Of a stretch of 64,000 bases of DNA, positions 38,359-47,808 are shown in pieces. Numbering within the stretch: position 1 is the stretch's first letter; each line of letters starts with the position of its first letter. Origin of the DNA: Pseudoxanthomonas sp. PXM02 (GTDB taxonomy: Bacteria > Pseudomonadota > Gammaproteobacteria > Xanthomonadales > Xanthomonadaceae); the NCBI RefSeq assembly GCF_014851805.1, contig NZ_JACVAK010000005.1, positions 1 to 64,000 on the forward strand, in the 5' to 3' direction. Under the pieces are notes generated by a model. That model saw nothing but the letters and a program-made list of their open reading frames with translations. It was not told the DNA's origin and ran no database searches. A program made the translations under genes and the position numbers.

Positions 38359-39197
38359 TGTTTCTGCTCCGACGGTGCCCGGTCTTCCTGGTCGGAAGCA
38401 GCGGCGTCGTCATCTTCGGGTTGAGGTTCATCGTCGGCATCGGCGTCATCGCCGGTGTCGTCCGATGGGGTGTCGTCGTCGGCATCGTCCGATGCCTCGG
38501 TGTCGTGGTGCGTGTCGTCCGTGTCGCCGTCATCGTCCGCGACGGGCGTGCTTTCGTCCTGCATGCTGTCGTTGGACGCGCTGTCGTCCTGTTCGCTGTC
38601 GACGGCATCGCCGCTGGCGATGCTGACCGGCAGCGGGGCGCCGTCCAGCGGCAGCTGCGGTTCCAGTTCGCCGATGTCCTTGAGTTCGGACAGCGGCGGC
38701 AGTTCGTCCAGGCGCTTCAGGCCGAAATAGTCGAGGAAGCCCTTGGTGGTGCCGAACAGCGCCGGCTTGCCCGGCACGTCGCGATGGCCGACCACGCGGA
38801 TCCACTCGCGTTCTTCCAGCGCCTGGATGATGTTGCTGCTGACCGCCACGCCGCGGACCTGCTCGATCTCGCCGCGGGTGATCGGCTGGCGGTAGGCGAT
38901 CAGGGCCAGCGTTTCCAGCGTGGCGCGCGTGTACTTGGTCTTGCGCTCGGTCCACAGGCGCGCGACCCAGGCATGCACGTCCGCCTTGACCTGGTAGCGA
39001 TAGCCGGAAGCCACCTCGACCAGCTCCACGCCACGGTCGGCGCAGGCTTCCGTCAGCTGCTGCACGGCAGCCTCGACGCTGCCTTCCGGCGCCGGTTCCT
39101 CTTCCGGGAACAAGCCGTGTAGCTGCGCCAGCGTCAGCGGCTGGGTGGCGGCCATCAGAGCGGCCTCCACGATGCGGTTGATGAGCGATTGATCCAT
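38355..39197 (-). CDS. scpB: Segregation and condensation protein ScpB with acidic tail
   Basis: A 280-residue partner of ScpA and SMC in chromosome condensation. Two winged-helix domains fill about residues 1-175, with family signatures TLETLALIAYRQPITRGEIE and FGTTKGFLDYFGL. Residues from about 195 to 280 are a highly acidic, Asp-dominated disordered tail (DDDGDTDDTHHDTEASDD). Overlaps rluB by 4 bp. smc itself starts at 63846, about 25 kb away. Confidence 0.94.
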   Translation of the reverse strand: MDQSLINRIVEAALMAATQPLTLAQLHGLFPEEEPAPEGSVEAAVQQLTEACADRGVELVEVASGYRYQVKADVHAWVARLWTERKTKYTRATLETLALIAYRQPITRGEIEQVRGVAVSSNIIQALEEREWIRVVGHRDVPGKPALFGTTKGFLDYFGLKRLDELPPLSELKDIGELEPQLPLDGAPLPVSIASGDAVDSEQDDSASNDSMQDESTPVADDDGDTDDTHHDTEASDDADDDTPSDDTGDDADADDEPQPEDDDAAASDQEDRAPSEQKQ

Positions 39198-39244
39198 GCG
39201 GTCCTGTCGTTCGGAAGTGCGGCGGGCGTTGCGGCCCTACCGCG

Positions 39245-40150
39245 TCACGGGCTGTCGTTGGCGGCGTCGCTGTCGTCGAACTCGCTGGAGAACTGCAGCG
39301 GCTCGTTGGTGTTGTTCAGCGCCAGCGACTTGATGTAGATCGGGGCGAGCGGAGCTTCCTGCACGATGTCGAGCAGCTGCTCCTTGGCCAGTTCCAGCAT
39401 GGCCAGGAAGGTCACCAGCACGCCCAGCTTGCCTTCCTCGGGGGTGAACATGCTTTCGAAGCGGTGGAACTTGCCGTCCTCCAGCCGCGTCAGCACGTCG
39501 CCCATGCGCTGGCGCACGCTCAGCGCCTCGCGCTTGATGGCATGGCCGGTGAACAGCTCGGCGCGCTTCAGCACGTCGTGCAGCGCCAGCAGCATTTCCT
39601 TCAGTTCCACCGGCGGCGGCAGCTTGACCGCCGCGCGGTCCGGCACGTCGGCGTGCACCGGGGTGGTGTCGCGGTCCTGGCGGGGCAGGGCGTCCAGATC
39701 CTCGGCAGCCTGCTTGAAGCGCTCGTACTCCTGCAGGCGGCGCACCAACTCGGCGCGCGGGTCGCCTTCCTCGCCTTCCTCGCTGACCGGCCGCGGCAGC
39801 AGCATGCGCGACTTGATCTCGGCCAGGATGGCGGCCATCAGCAGGTACTCGGCGGCCAGTTCGAACCGCAGCTCCTGCATCACATTGATGTAGTCCACGT
39901 ACTGCCGGGTGATCTCGGCGACGGGGATGTCCAGGATGTCCAGGTTCTGCCGGCGGATCAGGTACAGCAGCAGGTCCAGTGGGCCTTCGAACGCGTCGAG
40001 GATGACTTCCAGCGCGTCCGGCGGGATGTACAGGTCCTGCGGGATCTGCAGCACCGGCTGGCCATGCACTACCGCCAGCGGCATTTCCTGCTGCTGGGGG
40101 TGCGTGGTCGGGGTTTGTGGGTTCGCGTCGGACGCGAGTTCTGGGCTCAT
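39245..40150 (-). CDS. scpA: Segregation and condensation protein ScpA
   Basis: A 301-residue kleisin that bridges SMC heads. The N-terminal SMC-binding part is FEGPLDLLLYLIRRQNLDILDIPVAEIT, and the C-terminal winged helix is VTFLAMLELAKEQLLDIVQEA. ATG 40150 gives a product starting with a short Pro/Gln/Thr-rich leader; the frame open to 40273 has Cys-rich, non-conserved sequence and was rejected. It is 47 bp upstream of scpB. Confidence 0.94.
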   Translation of the reverse strand: MSPELASDANPQTPTTHPQQQEMPLAVVHGQPVLQIPQDLYIPPDALEVILDAFEGPLDLLLYLIRRQNLDILDIPVAEITRQYVDYINVMQELRFELAAEYLLMAAILAEIKSRMLLPRPVSEEGEEGDPRAELVRRLQEYERFKQAAEDLDALPRQDRDTTPVHADVPDRAAVKLPPPVELKEMLLALHDVLKRAELFTGHAIKREALSVRQRMGDVLTRLEDGKFHRFESMFTPEEGKLGVLVTFLAMLELAKEQLLDIVQEAPLAPIYIKSLALNNTNEPLQFSSEFDDSDAANDSP

Positions 40151-40515
40151 CAAGAAACAGCCATCGTGCGGGTCACCCTGCGCGCAGCAGGACGGCGTGG
40201 CAACCGGCAATGCACCAACATCATCATGCGTCGCAGGGCGAACGCTTCCCTTACAGCAACCAGCAAAGCACACCGCAGGACTGCGGTGGCGGACAAGCGA
40301 GAGGTCGTCGGGCGCGGGCGGGTGGGGGCAGCGAATCGAACGTCCCGGTGGTCCCTCGACGGGCAGGGAGGCCGGCGTGACCGGATTTTCCCTTGGACGG
40401 GCCGCTGCTTCCGGCCGTGCAATGAAGGACAGGGTAAGCCCTGGCCCGGACCGTGTCCAGCACCCGGAGCAGGGCGCGCACGTACAATTCAGTCTTCGCC
40501 TTGGGAGTGAACACC
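40151..40515. other. 365-bp divergent intergenic region, scpA / yciI
   Basis: No supported gene in either strand. It should hold the scpA promoter (leftward) and the yciI promoter. A TACAAT element at 40483-40488 is a possible -10 for yciI; no matching -35 is clear. Confidence 0.5.
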
Positions 40516-40815
40516 ATGTGGTATGCCATTGAAGGCCATGACGGGGCCGATGTCCTGGCCAAGCGGTTGGCGTCCCGGCCAGAGCATCTCGCCCGGCTGA
40601 CCGCCCTGCGTGACGAAGGCCGCCTGCTGCTGGCCGGTCCGTGCCCGGCGATCGACGCTGAGGATCCAGGCCCGGCAGGCTTCAGCGGCAGCATCGTGAT
40701 CGCCGAATTCGATTCGCTGGAAGACGCGCGTGCCTGGGCCGACGCCGATCCGTACGTGGCGGCCGGGGTCTACGTCCGCGTCGATGTCCGTCCGTTCCGC
40801 AAGGTCCTGCCGTGA
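40516..40815 (+). CDS. yciI: YciI-family protein
   Basis: A 99-residue ferredoxin-like fold protein of the YCII family: N-terminal [51 protein letters not shown]. The conserved His8 and Asp residues are present. Function in vivo is unknown. GGGAG (40503-40507) is 8 bases before the ATG. bolA overlaps its stop. Confidence 0.92.
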   Translation: MWYAIEGHDGADVLAKRLASRPEHLARLTALRDEGRLLLAGPCPAIDAEDPGPAGFSGSIVIAEFDSLEDARAWADADPYVAAGVYVRVDVRPFRKVLP

Positions 40816-41081
40816 GCCGGATCGAACGTATCCGGGCCGCGCTCGAGTCCGCCCTGCAGCCGGTCGCGCTGGAGGTGGTCGACGACAGCCACAAGCACGC
40901 CGGCCACGAAGGCGCCCGCGACGGGCGGGGCCATTTCACCGTCCGGGTGACCAGCGAAGCATTCGTCGGCAAGGCGCCACTGGCCCGACACCGGGCCGTC
41001 TACGCCGCGCTGGGCGACATGATGCAGACCGACATCCACGCCCTGGCCATCGAGGCGCGTACGCCGGCCGAAGCGGCCTGA
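40812..41081 (+). CDS. bolA: BolA-family transcriptional/Fe-S regulator
   Basis: An 89-residue BolA protein: [28 protein letters not shown] and [15 protein letters not shown] match the family, including the invariant His pair used with monothiol glutaredoxins. GTG 40812 overlaps the yciI stop. The yciI-bolA order is conserved in xanthomonads. Confidence 0.93.
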   Translation: MSRIERIRAALESALQPVALEVVDDSHKHAGHEGARDGRGHFTVRVTSEAFVGKAPLARHRAVYAALGDMMQTDIHALAIEARTPAEAA

Positions 41082-41121
41082 CCGGGGGCGTACGATCTGG
41101 CACTGCGGCATGCAGCGCCTC

Positions 41122-41137
41122 ATGAAAACGTTTACAT
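41122..41137. promoter_or_regulatory. LacI-type operator upstream of bglX
   Basis: ATGAAAACGTTTACAT is a near-palindrome centred on CG (7 of 8 pairs), 31 bp before the bglX start. It shares AAAACGTTTACA with the other operators of the locus. Confidence 0.65.
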
Positions 41138-41168
41138 TCGCCCCCTTTCGTTACGCCGGGAGGGCGCC

Positions 41169-43430
41169 ATGAGCCGGAAACACCCCCATTCTCCGACCCC
41201 GCTGCTGCTTGGATTGGCCGCCGCCCTGATTGCGGCCCCCGGCATCGCCAAACCGCCGGTCTATGCGACCCCGGCCGAGAAAGCCTTCGTCGACGCCCTG
41301 ATGGCGAAGATGACGGTGGAGGAAAAGCTCGGCCAGCTGAACCAGCCTGCCGGGGTCGGCAACAACACCGGCCCGGCGGCGATGGCCGGCAACGAGGACC
41401 AGATCCGCCGTGGCGAGATCGGCTCCTACCTCGGCACCCAAGGCGCCGTGCTGACCTGCCGCCTGCAGAAGATCGCCGTGGAAGAGTCGCGGCTCGGCAT
41501 CCCGCTCCTGTTCGGTTACGACGTCATCCACGGCCACCGCACGGTGTTCCCGGTGCCACTGGGCGAATCGGCCAGCTTCGACCCGGCCGAGGTGCAGCAC
41601 GCCGCCCGGGTTGCCGCGATCGAGGCGTCGGCGCATGGCATCCATTGGACCTACGCCCCGATGGTCGACATCTCGCGCGACCCGCGCTGGGGTCGTGTGG
41701 TGGAAGGGGCGGGCGAGGACCCGTATCTCGGGTCGGTGCTGGCTGCCGCGCGCGTGCGCGGCTTCCAGGGCGATGACCTGCGCAAGCCGGATGCAGTGCT
41801 GGCAACAGCCAAGCACTTCGTCGCCTATGGTGCAGCCGAGGCCGGGCGCGACTACAACGTCGCGGACATCTCGGAGCGCACGCTGCACGAGCTCTACCTG
41901 CCGCCCTTCAAGGCGGCGGTGGATGCTGGCGCGCAATCGATCATGGCGGCGTTCAACGAGATCGCCGGCGTGCCGATGCACGCGCACCGGCCGTTGATCG
42001 AGGATCTGCTGCGCAAGCAGTGGGGCTGGGATGGCCTGCTGGTCAGTGATTACACCGGCGTGATGGAGCTGATGCCGCATGGCATCGCGGCCGACAGCAA
42101 GCAGGCGGGCGCGCTCGGCCTCCGCGCCGGCGTGGACGTCGACATGGTCAGCCAGATCTACGTGAAGGATCTGCCGGCCGAGGTGAAGGCGGGTCGCGTG
42201 CCGATGGCACAGCTGGATGCGTCCGTGCGCCGTGTACTCAATGCGAAGTACCGGCTGGGTCTGTTCGAAAATCCCTATCGTTCTTGCACGGCGGATGGCG
42301 CCCATGAGCGTGCGATGACGCTGACGCCCGCACATCGCGCCGACGCGCGCCGGATGGCGCAGAAGTCGCTAGTGCTGCTGGAGAACGACAACGACGTGCT
42401 GCCGCTGTCGAAGTCGGTGCGCACGCTGGCGGTGATCGGGCCGCTGGCGGACCACCGTCGCGCGATGCTCGGCAACTGGGCAGTCGCCGGTCGCGAGGAG
42501 GATGCGGTCACGCCGATCGAAGGACTGAAGGCCGCCCTTGGCGACGCCACCCGGCTGGTCGTGGCGAAGGGCGCCGATATCGACAGCCAGGATACGTCCG
42601 GCTTCGCGCAGGCCGTGGCGGCGGCAAAGCAGGCCGATGCTGTGGTGATGTTCCTCGGCGAACATCCCGACATGAGTGCGGAAGCGAACAACCGCACATC
42701 GCTGGATCTGCCCGGCGTGCAGGAGCAACTCGCGCTGGCCGTTGCGGCTACCGGCAAGCCGGTAGTGGTCGTGTTGTTGAATGGGCGTCCGCTGTCCATC
42801 GGCGGCCTGAAAGGCAAGGTGCCGGCGATCCTCGAAGCGTGGTTTCCCGGCATCGAAGGTGGCCATGCGATCACCGACGTACTGTTCGGCGACGTGAATC
42901 CGTCAGCCAAGTTGCCGGTGACGTTCCCGCACAATGTCGGCCAGGTGCCGATCTACTACGCGCACAAGAACACCGGTCGTCCGCCGAGTGAGACGGAGAA
43001 GTACACCAGCAAGTATCTCGACGTGCCGTGGACGCCGCTGTATGCGTTCGGTCATGGTCTCAGCTACACCACCTTCCGTTACGACGCGCCGGTGGTGTCG
43101 AAGAAGACGCTGGCGCCGTCCGCGCTGCAGCAGCAGGTCAGCGTGCGCGTTACCAATACCGGCAAGCGTGCGGGCGAGGAGGTCGTGCAGTTGTACGTCC
43201 GAGATGACGTCGCCAGCATCACTCGCCCGGTGAAGCTGCTGCGTGGTTTCCAGCGGGTGGCGCTGCAGCCGGGTGAATCGAAGACCATCAGTTTCGATCT
43301 CGGCTTCGACGATCTGGCGATGTACGACGATCGCATGCAGCAGGTGGTGGAACCCGGCACATTCACGGTGTTTGTGGGCGGCAGTTCGGACCGCACACAG
43401 CAGGTGTCGTTCTCTGTCGCCTCACAATAA
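41169..43430 (+). CDS. bglX: Periplasmic beta-glucosidase, GH3 family (BglX-like)
   Basis: A 753-residue glycoside hydrolase. Signal peptide at about 1-27 (LLLGLAAALIAAPGIA). The GH3 N-terminal barrel holds the nucleophile Asp294 in LLVSDYTGV; the C-terminal alpha/beta sandwich supplies the acid/base, and a fibronectin III-like domain ends the protein (VSVRVTNTGKRAGEEVVQLYV). It should release glucose from the non-reducing ends of beta-glucosides or oligosaccharides. GGGAGGG lies 4 bases before ATG 41169. It heads the LacI-linked locus and has its own operator. Linkage preference cannot be read from sequence; GH3 members include sophoro-oligosaccharide-specific enzymes. Confidence 0.93.
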   Translation: MSRKHPHSPTPLLLGLAAALIAAPGIAKPPVYATPAEKAFVDALMAKMTVEEKLGQLNQPAGVGNNTGPAAMAGNEDQIRRGEIGSYLGTQGAVLTCRLQKIAVEESRLGIPLLFGYDVIHGHRTVFPVPLGESASFDPAEVQHAARVAAIEASAHGIHWTYAPMVDISRDPRWGRVVEGAGEDPYLGSVLAAARVRGFQGDDLRKPDAVLATAKHFVAYGAAEAGRDYNVADISERTLHELYLPPFKAAVDAGAQSIMAAFNEIAGVPMHAHRPLIEDLLRKQWGWDGLLVSDYTGVMELMPHGIAADSKQAGALGLRAGVDVDMVSQIYVKDLPAEVKAGRVPMAQLDASVRRVLNAKYRLGLFENPYRSCTADGAHERAMTLTPAHRADARRMAQKSLVLLENDNDVLPLSKSVRTLAVIGPLADHRRAMLGNWAVAGREEDAVTPIEGLKAALGDATRLVVAKGADIDSQDTSGFAQAVAAAKQADAVVMFLGEHPDMSAEANNRTSLDLPGVQEQLALAVAATGKPVVVVLLNGRPLSIGGLKGKVPAILEAWFPGIEGGHAITDVLFGDVNPSAKLPVTFPHNVGQVPIYYAHKNTGRPPSETEKYTSKYLDVPWTPLYAFGHGLSYTTFRYDAPVVSKKTLAPSALQQQVSVRVTNTGKRAGEEVVQLYVRDDVASITRPVKLLRGFQRVALQPGESKTISFDLGFDDLAMYDDRMQQVVEPGTFTVFVGGSSDRTQQVSFSVASQ

Positions 43431-43510
43431 ATAGACCGGCGGCGCGGCAGTGACGATGCTGCGTCGCAATATTTTTCATCTGTCGGCAGCGCGCGTAAAT
43501 AGCTGAATCC

Positions 43511-43518
43511 AAGCGCTT
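43511..43518. promoter_or_regulatory. Second LacI-type half-site candidate before lacI
   Basis: AAGCGCTT, a perfect palindrome and a common LacI/GalR-family operator core, 37 bp before the main operator. Low information content. Confidence 0.3.
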
Positions 43519-43554
43519 TTTTGCTCCAACTAACGCGGGCTTTACACGTTTCCG

Positions 43555-43568
43555 TGAAAACGGTTACA
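43555..43568. promoter_or_regulatory. LacI-type operator upstream of lacI-family gene
   Basis: TGAAAACGGTTACA. The 16-mer CGTGAAAACGGTTACA that contains it is repeated exactly at 61068-61083. A possible -35 TTTACA (43541-43546) lies 17 bp before TTACAG, so a bound repressor would cover the promoter; autoregulation is likely. Confidence 0.7.
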
Positions 43569-43611
43569 GTCCGCGCCACTCAAGGCAAGTCATCACCGCG
43601 GAGGGGCGGGA

Positions 43612-44640
43612 ATGGCGCGAACCTCGGTCACCATCAAGGATGTCGCACGCGAGGCGCGGGTTTCCGTCGCCACCGTGTCGCGTGCCCTGAACGGTCACGA
43701 GAACGTCGCCGAATCCGTCCGTCAGCAGGTCCTGGCCACGGCCGACCGCCTGCGTTACCAGCCGCATGCCGCGGCCCGCAGCCTGAGCAGCCGGCGCACC
43801 CAGACCATCGGTGTGGTGTTGCCTGACCTGTACGGCGAATTCTTCTCCGAACTGATCCGCGGCATCGACCAGGTCGCCCGCGCGCGTCGCCAGCACCTAC
43901 TGGTGTCCAGCTACCACGGCCATCCGGAAGAGCAGGGCGAAGCGCTGCGTGCGATGCGTGGTCGCGTCGACGGCCTGCTGGTGTTGTCGCCGTATACGGA
44001 TCGCCCCGGCTTCCTCGTTGACAACCTGCCGTCGTCGCTGCCCGTCGTGCTGATCAATACGGACGTGCAGGATGCGTCGTATCCGGCACTGACCATCGAC
44101 AACTACAGCGCAGCCGTCGCGATGGTCGAACACCTCGCCGGCGCTGGCCACCAGCGTATCGCGTTCATCGGTGGGCCGGAAGGCAATTTCGATGCGCGGG
44201 AGCGCCTGCGCGGTTACCGCGACGCGATGGCGCGTTTCGTGCCGGGTGCGCAGTGTCAGGAGTTTTCAGGCGACTTCAGCGAGTCGTCCGGCTACGAGGC
44301 CGGCAAGCGCATCGCGCAATCGGCAGAGAAGCCGCAGGCGGTGTTCGCAGCCAACGACATGATGGCGCTGGGCTGCCTGTATGCCTTCAACGAAGCCGGT
44401 GTGCGCGTTCCGCAGGACGTTGCGTTGGCCGGCTTCGATGACATCCCGCTCGCGCGTTTCGTTCACCCGACCTTGACCACGATGCGGGTCAGTATTGCGG
44501 AGTTGGGTGGCCAGGCGATGAGCCGTCTGCTGGAAGCGATTGAATCCGATGGTGCGCGTGTGGCGCCCTCGGCCATGCTGACCCCCGAACTGATCATCAG
44601 GGCTTCCAGTGTGGGAGAGGGCCGCCACGCAACGACTTAG
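43612..44640 (+). CDS. LacI/GalR-family transcriptional regulator of the glucan locus
   Basis: A 342-residue regulator. The N-terminal helix-turn-helix is TIKDVAREARVSVATVSRALNG (about residues 7-28) with the hinge helix HAAARSLSSRR, followed by a periplasmic-binding-like sensor domain (IGVVLPDLYGEFFSELIRGI; AVFAANDMMALGCL; LAGFDDIPLARFVHPTLTT). Such proteins release DNA on binding a sugar or sugar phosphate. Five near-palindromes of LacI type precede transcription units here, including one before this gene. Effector unknown; a disaccharide or glucose derivative from the imported glucan is likely. Not coupled to the receptor gene, which has its own operator. Confidence 0.93.
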   Translation: MARTSVTIKDVAREARVSVATVSRALNGHENVAESVRQQVLATADRLRYQPHAAARSLSSRRTQTIGVVLPDLYGEFFSELIRGIDQVARARRQHLLVSSYHGHPEEQGEALRAMRGRVDGLLVLSPYTDRPGFLVDNLPSSLPVVLINTDVQDASYPALTIDNYSAAVAMVEHLAGAGHQRIAFIGGPEGNFDARERLRGYRDAMARFVPGAQCQEFSGDFSESSGYEAGKRIAQSAEKPQAVFAANDMMALGCLYAFNEAGVRVPQDVALAGFDDIPLARFVHPTLTTMRVSIAELGGQAMSRLLEAIESDGARVAPSAMLTPELIIRASSVGEGRHATT

Positions 44641-44672
44641 CTAAATGCAGGGCCGCTTTTTTTTGGAGCGGG

Positions 44673-44688
44673 TTGTAATCGATTACAA
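44673..44688. promoter_or_regulatory. Perfect LacI-type palindrome upstream of the TonB-dependent receptor
   Basis: TTGTAATCGATTACAA, 16 bp with no mismatch, 49 bp before the receptor start. Its half-site TGTAA/TTACA matches the other operators; the core differs (TCGA for ACGT). Confidence 0.7.
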
Positions 44689-44736
44689 GCGGCATCAAGC
44701 CGATACGCAGTACATCAATCTTTGGAGGGAGAGCCA

Positions 44737-47712
44737 ATGAAGCAGCACAACCGCACCACATTCCGACCCAACCGCAAATTACTGTCATGCGCCCTGGCCA
44801 GCTGCCTGGCGATGGCCGCGCCGCACGTGATGGCGCAGTCGACGTCCGCCACGCTGCGCGGTGCAGTCACCGCCGATTCCACGGTCACCGTGACCAACGT
44901 GGACACTGGCCTGACCCGCACCACGAAGGCGGCGAACGGCAACTACAACATCGGCGGTCTGCCGCCGGGTACTTACCGGATCGAAGTTAACGCCGGTGGA
45001 CAGACCACAAGCCGAGCCGTGACGCTGGCCGTGGGTCAGACCGCCACGCTGAACTTGCAGGACGCGCCGCCGGTGTCCGCGCCGACGGGTGATGCGACTA
45101 CGCTGGATACGGTGCGCGTGACCGCGCCGTTGCTGGTGGAGACCAAGACGTCGGAAGTGGCGACGTACGTCAGTCAGAAGCAGATCGACTCTTTGCCGCA
45201 GAATTCGCGCAACTTCCTGGCGTTCGCCGACACTGTGCCGGGCATGCAATTCATCTCCAGCGTCAACGGCGACGAATCGCAGCTGCGCAGCGGTGCGCAG
45301 AGCTCCAGTCAGATCAACGTATTCATCGATGGCGTGGGCCAGAAGAATTACGTCACCCCAGGTGGTATCACTGGACAAGATGACAGCCGTGGCAATCCGT
45401 TCCCGCAGTCCGCGATCGGCGAGTACAAGGTCATCACCTCCAACTACAAGGCGGAGTACGACCAGATCAGCAGCGCGGCGGTGACCGCAGTGACGAAATC
45501 GGGCACCAACGATTTCAGTGGCAGTTTCTTCTGGGATCGCACCTCCGACGATTGGCGTAAGGCGACGCCACGGGAAGAGGCCGCGGGCGCCAAGACACCG
45601 GAGACCACCGAACAGTACGGCGTTTCCTTTGGTGGCCCCATCATCAAGGACAAGCTGCACTTCTTCGTGTCGTACGAAGCGAAGGACTTCGTGATTCCGG
45701 CGGACATCATCCCGCCGAACCAGGTGAATCCCGGCACGCTGCCGTCATCGATCACGTCGCAGTACGTCAGCGCGACGCGGCCCTTCAATCAGGACCTCTA
45801 CTTCGGAAAGCTGAGCTGGCAGGCTTCCGACGCCCACCTGATCGAGCTGACGCTCCGTCAACGTGACGAGATCGGTACGCTGGACATCGGTAATCAGGAT
45901 TCGGTCAGCCGCGCCACGCAGCTGGTCAACGACGAGACCCGTTACGACCTGCGCTCGGTTTACTCGGCCGAGAACTGGATGAACGATGCGCACATCACGT
46001 TCGAAGAGTCGGCGTACAACCCGCAGCCGTTGACCAAGGCGCCGAGCAATGCGTACACGGTCGTCAATCCGAGCGACCCCGGAAACCTGTCGCTGATCGT
46101 GCTGAACACGGGCGGTGGCGGCAACTTCCAGGACAAGGGCCAGGAAGGCTGGGGCATCCAGAACGACTTCACGTTCTACGGATGGGAACGGCACACGATC
46201 AAGGCCGGCGTGAAGTACAAGGACGTGGAGCTCAAGGCGTTCCAGCAGTTCCCGCCCTATCCGCGCTACTGGTACGACGTCAACGAAAGCCTCACGCAGC
46301 CCTACCGGGTCCAGTACACCACGCCGTTCACCGGCCGTACTCCCTTCATCGAGTCCAACAATCGCCAGTTCGGCATCTACGTGCAGGATGACTGGGAAGT
46401 CACCGACAAGCTGACCCTGAACTTCGGCATCCGCTGGGACTACGAGCAGACCCCGAGTTACACCGACTACGTGGTGGATCCGGGCATCGTGACGGCATTG
46501 CGTGGCTGGACCAACATCCAGAACACCGATTTCGACGTGGAGGACTACATCAGCAACGGCTCCAACCGCGATGACGACAAGAACAATTTCGCTCCGCGCT
46601 TCGGCTTCTCCTACGATCTCAATGGCGACCAGCGCCACGTGATCTTCGGTGGTGCCGGCCGCGCGTACGACCGCAATCTGTTCGACTACATGGCGAGCGA
46701 GTATTACTCCGGCGCATTCACCACCTACGAGCTCAACTTCGCCACGCCCATCCATGGATGCAGCGGAACGAGTTGCATCGCCTTCGACCCCGCGCTGCTC
46801 ACGCCCGAGGGGCTCGCAGCTTATGCCGCAGCCAATCCCCGTTCCGGTGGTGAAGTGCGGTTGTTGAACAATGATCTGGAGACACCGTACTCCGACCAGT
46901 TCAGCATCGGCATGCGCAATGCGGTGACCTTGTGGGGCCAGGACTGGAACACGTCGGCGACGATCTCGCACATCCGCGGCCACGACGGCATTTACTTCCG
47001 TCTCGGTAACCGCTACTCGGATGGCCGGTACTACAACGTTCCCGGCGCGACCTGGGGCGGTCAGCCCTGGGGCCAGACCATTCCAGGATACGGCTCGCTC
47101 ATTCTCGGCGACAACGGCATCGAAACCCGCCTGAACTCGTTGCTGCTTTCGATCGACAAGCCGTTCACGCAGGCGTCGGGCTGGGGTTTCACCCTGGCGT
47201 ACACCTACAGCGACGCGGAGGAGAACCTGATCGACTCCGCGCAGAATAACGGCAATTTCGTGGGCGACTATCCTGTCATCCCCGACGAGTTGATCACGTC
47301 GACCGGCGTGCCGAAGCACCGGTTGGTGATGTCGGGCATCTTCGACCTGGGGTGGGACGTCACGCTGAGCAGCAAGCTGACGCTGGCCAGCCAGCGTCCT
47401 CGCTATGCGATCAACTGCAACAACACGACCAGCTTCGACAACTGTTTCTTCGATCCCTTCGAGCCGGAAGGAACGCTGGGTTACAAGCAGTTCGATCTCG
47501 CGCTGGAGAAGCGTTGGAGCACCGGCACCGATATCGGCTTCAAGGTCCGTGCCGATCTGATCAACGCGTTCAACTGGCGTAACTGGAACCAGTACGCGGA
47601 TTGGCGCGGAGGTCCCGGCGAAGTCGTGCCGGACAGCTTCGGCCGCCGCAACGGCACCGAGATCCTGTGGCCGACGCGCACGTTCAAGTTGTCCTTCGGC
47701 TTCGACTGGTAA
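44737..47712 (+). CDS. TonB-dependent outer membrane receptor (Oar-like, carbohydrate)
   Basis: A 991-residue outer-membrane transporter. Long signal peptide (to about residue 34, AAPHVMAQ), a carboxypeptidase-regulatory-like beta domain (about 40-100, GNYNIGGLPPGTYRIEV), plug (about 125-240, FIDGVGQKNYVTPGG) and a large barrel ending in an aromatic residue (LSFGFDW). GGAGG lies 8 bases before ATG 44737. The start in front (TTG 44722) was rejected. Flanking glycosidases and an ABC importer indicate oligosaccharide uptake rather than siderophores. Energy would come from TonB-ExbBD; an ExbB-ExbD pair is at 4584-5678. A large terminator-like hairpin follows. Confidence 0.92.
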   Translation: MKQHNRTTFRPNRKLLSCALASCLAMAAPHVMAQSTSATLRGAVTADSTVTVTNVDTGLTRTTKAANGNYNIGGLPPGTYRIEVNAGGQTTSRAVTLAVGQTATLNLQDAPPVSAPTGDATTLDTVRVTAPLLVETKTSEVATYVSQKQIDSLPQNSRNFLAFADTVPGMQFISSVNGDESQLRSGAQSSSQINVFIDGVGQKNYVTPGGITGQDDSRGNPFPQSAIGEYKVITSNYKAEYDQISSAAVTAVTKSGTNDFSGSFFWDRTSDDWRKATPREEAAGAKTPETTEQYGVSFGGPIIKDKLHFFVSYEAKDFVIPADIIPPNQVNPGTLPSSITSQYVSATRPFNQDLYFGKLSWQASDAHLIELTLRQRDEIGTLDIGNQDSVSRATQLVNDETRYDLRSVYSAENWMNDAHITFEESAYNPQPLTKAPSNAYTVVNPSDPGNLSLIVLNTGGGGNFQDKGQEGWGIQNDFTFYGWERHTIKAGVKYKDVELKAFQQFPPYPRYWYDVNESLTQPYRVQYTTPFTGRTPFIESNNRQFGIYVQDDWEVTDKLTLNFGIRWDYEQTPSYTDYVVDPGIVTALRGWTNIQNTDFDVEDYISNGSNRDDDKNNFAPRFGFSYDLNGDQRHVIFGGAGRAYDRNLFDYMASEYYSGAFTTYELNFATPIHGCSGTSCIAFDPALLTPEGLAAYAAANPRSGGEVRLLNNDLETPYSDQFSIGMRNAVTLWGQDWNTSATISHIRGHDGIYFRLGNRYSDGRYYNVPGATWGGQPWGQTIPGYGSLILGDNGIETRLNSLLLSIDKPFTQASGWGFTLAYTYSDAEENLIDSAQNNGNFVGDYPVIPDELITSTGVPKHRLVMSGIFDLGWDVTLSSKLTLASQRPRYAINCNNTTSFDNCFFDPFEPEGTLGYKQFDLALEKRWSTGTDIGFKVRADLINAFNWRNWNQYADWRGGPGEVVPDSFGRRNGTEILWPTRTFKLSFGFDW

Positions 47713-47717
47713 TACGC

Positions 47718-47768
47718 ACCCGCCCTCGGGCGACGCCTCCGGGCGTCGCCTGACCGGCGGGTTTGTTT
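47718..47768 (+). terminator. Two-tier hairpin after the receptor gene
   Basis: Outer stem ACCCGCC/GGCGGGT and inner stem GGCGACGCC-TCCG-GGCGTCGCC, followed by TTTGTTT. It separates the receptor from the GH144 operon, which has its own operators immediately after. Confidence 0.75.
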
Positions 47769-47778
47769 GATGCACCTC

Positions 47779-47808
47779 TGTAAACGGTTACAACGGGAAA
47801 ACGTTTTG
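47779..47808. promoter_or_regulatory. Tandem LacI-type operators before the GH144 gene
   Basis: TGTAAACGGTTACA (47779-47792) and GAAAACGTTTTG (47797-47808, core AAAACGTTTT), centres about 17 bp apart, so they would lie on almost the same DNA face nearly two turns apart. They run up to the proposed start codon. Confidence 0.7.
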
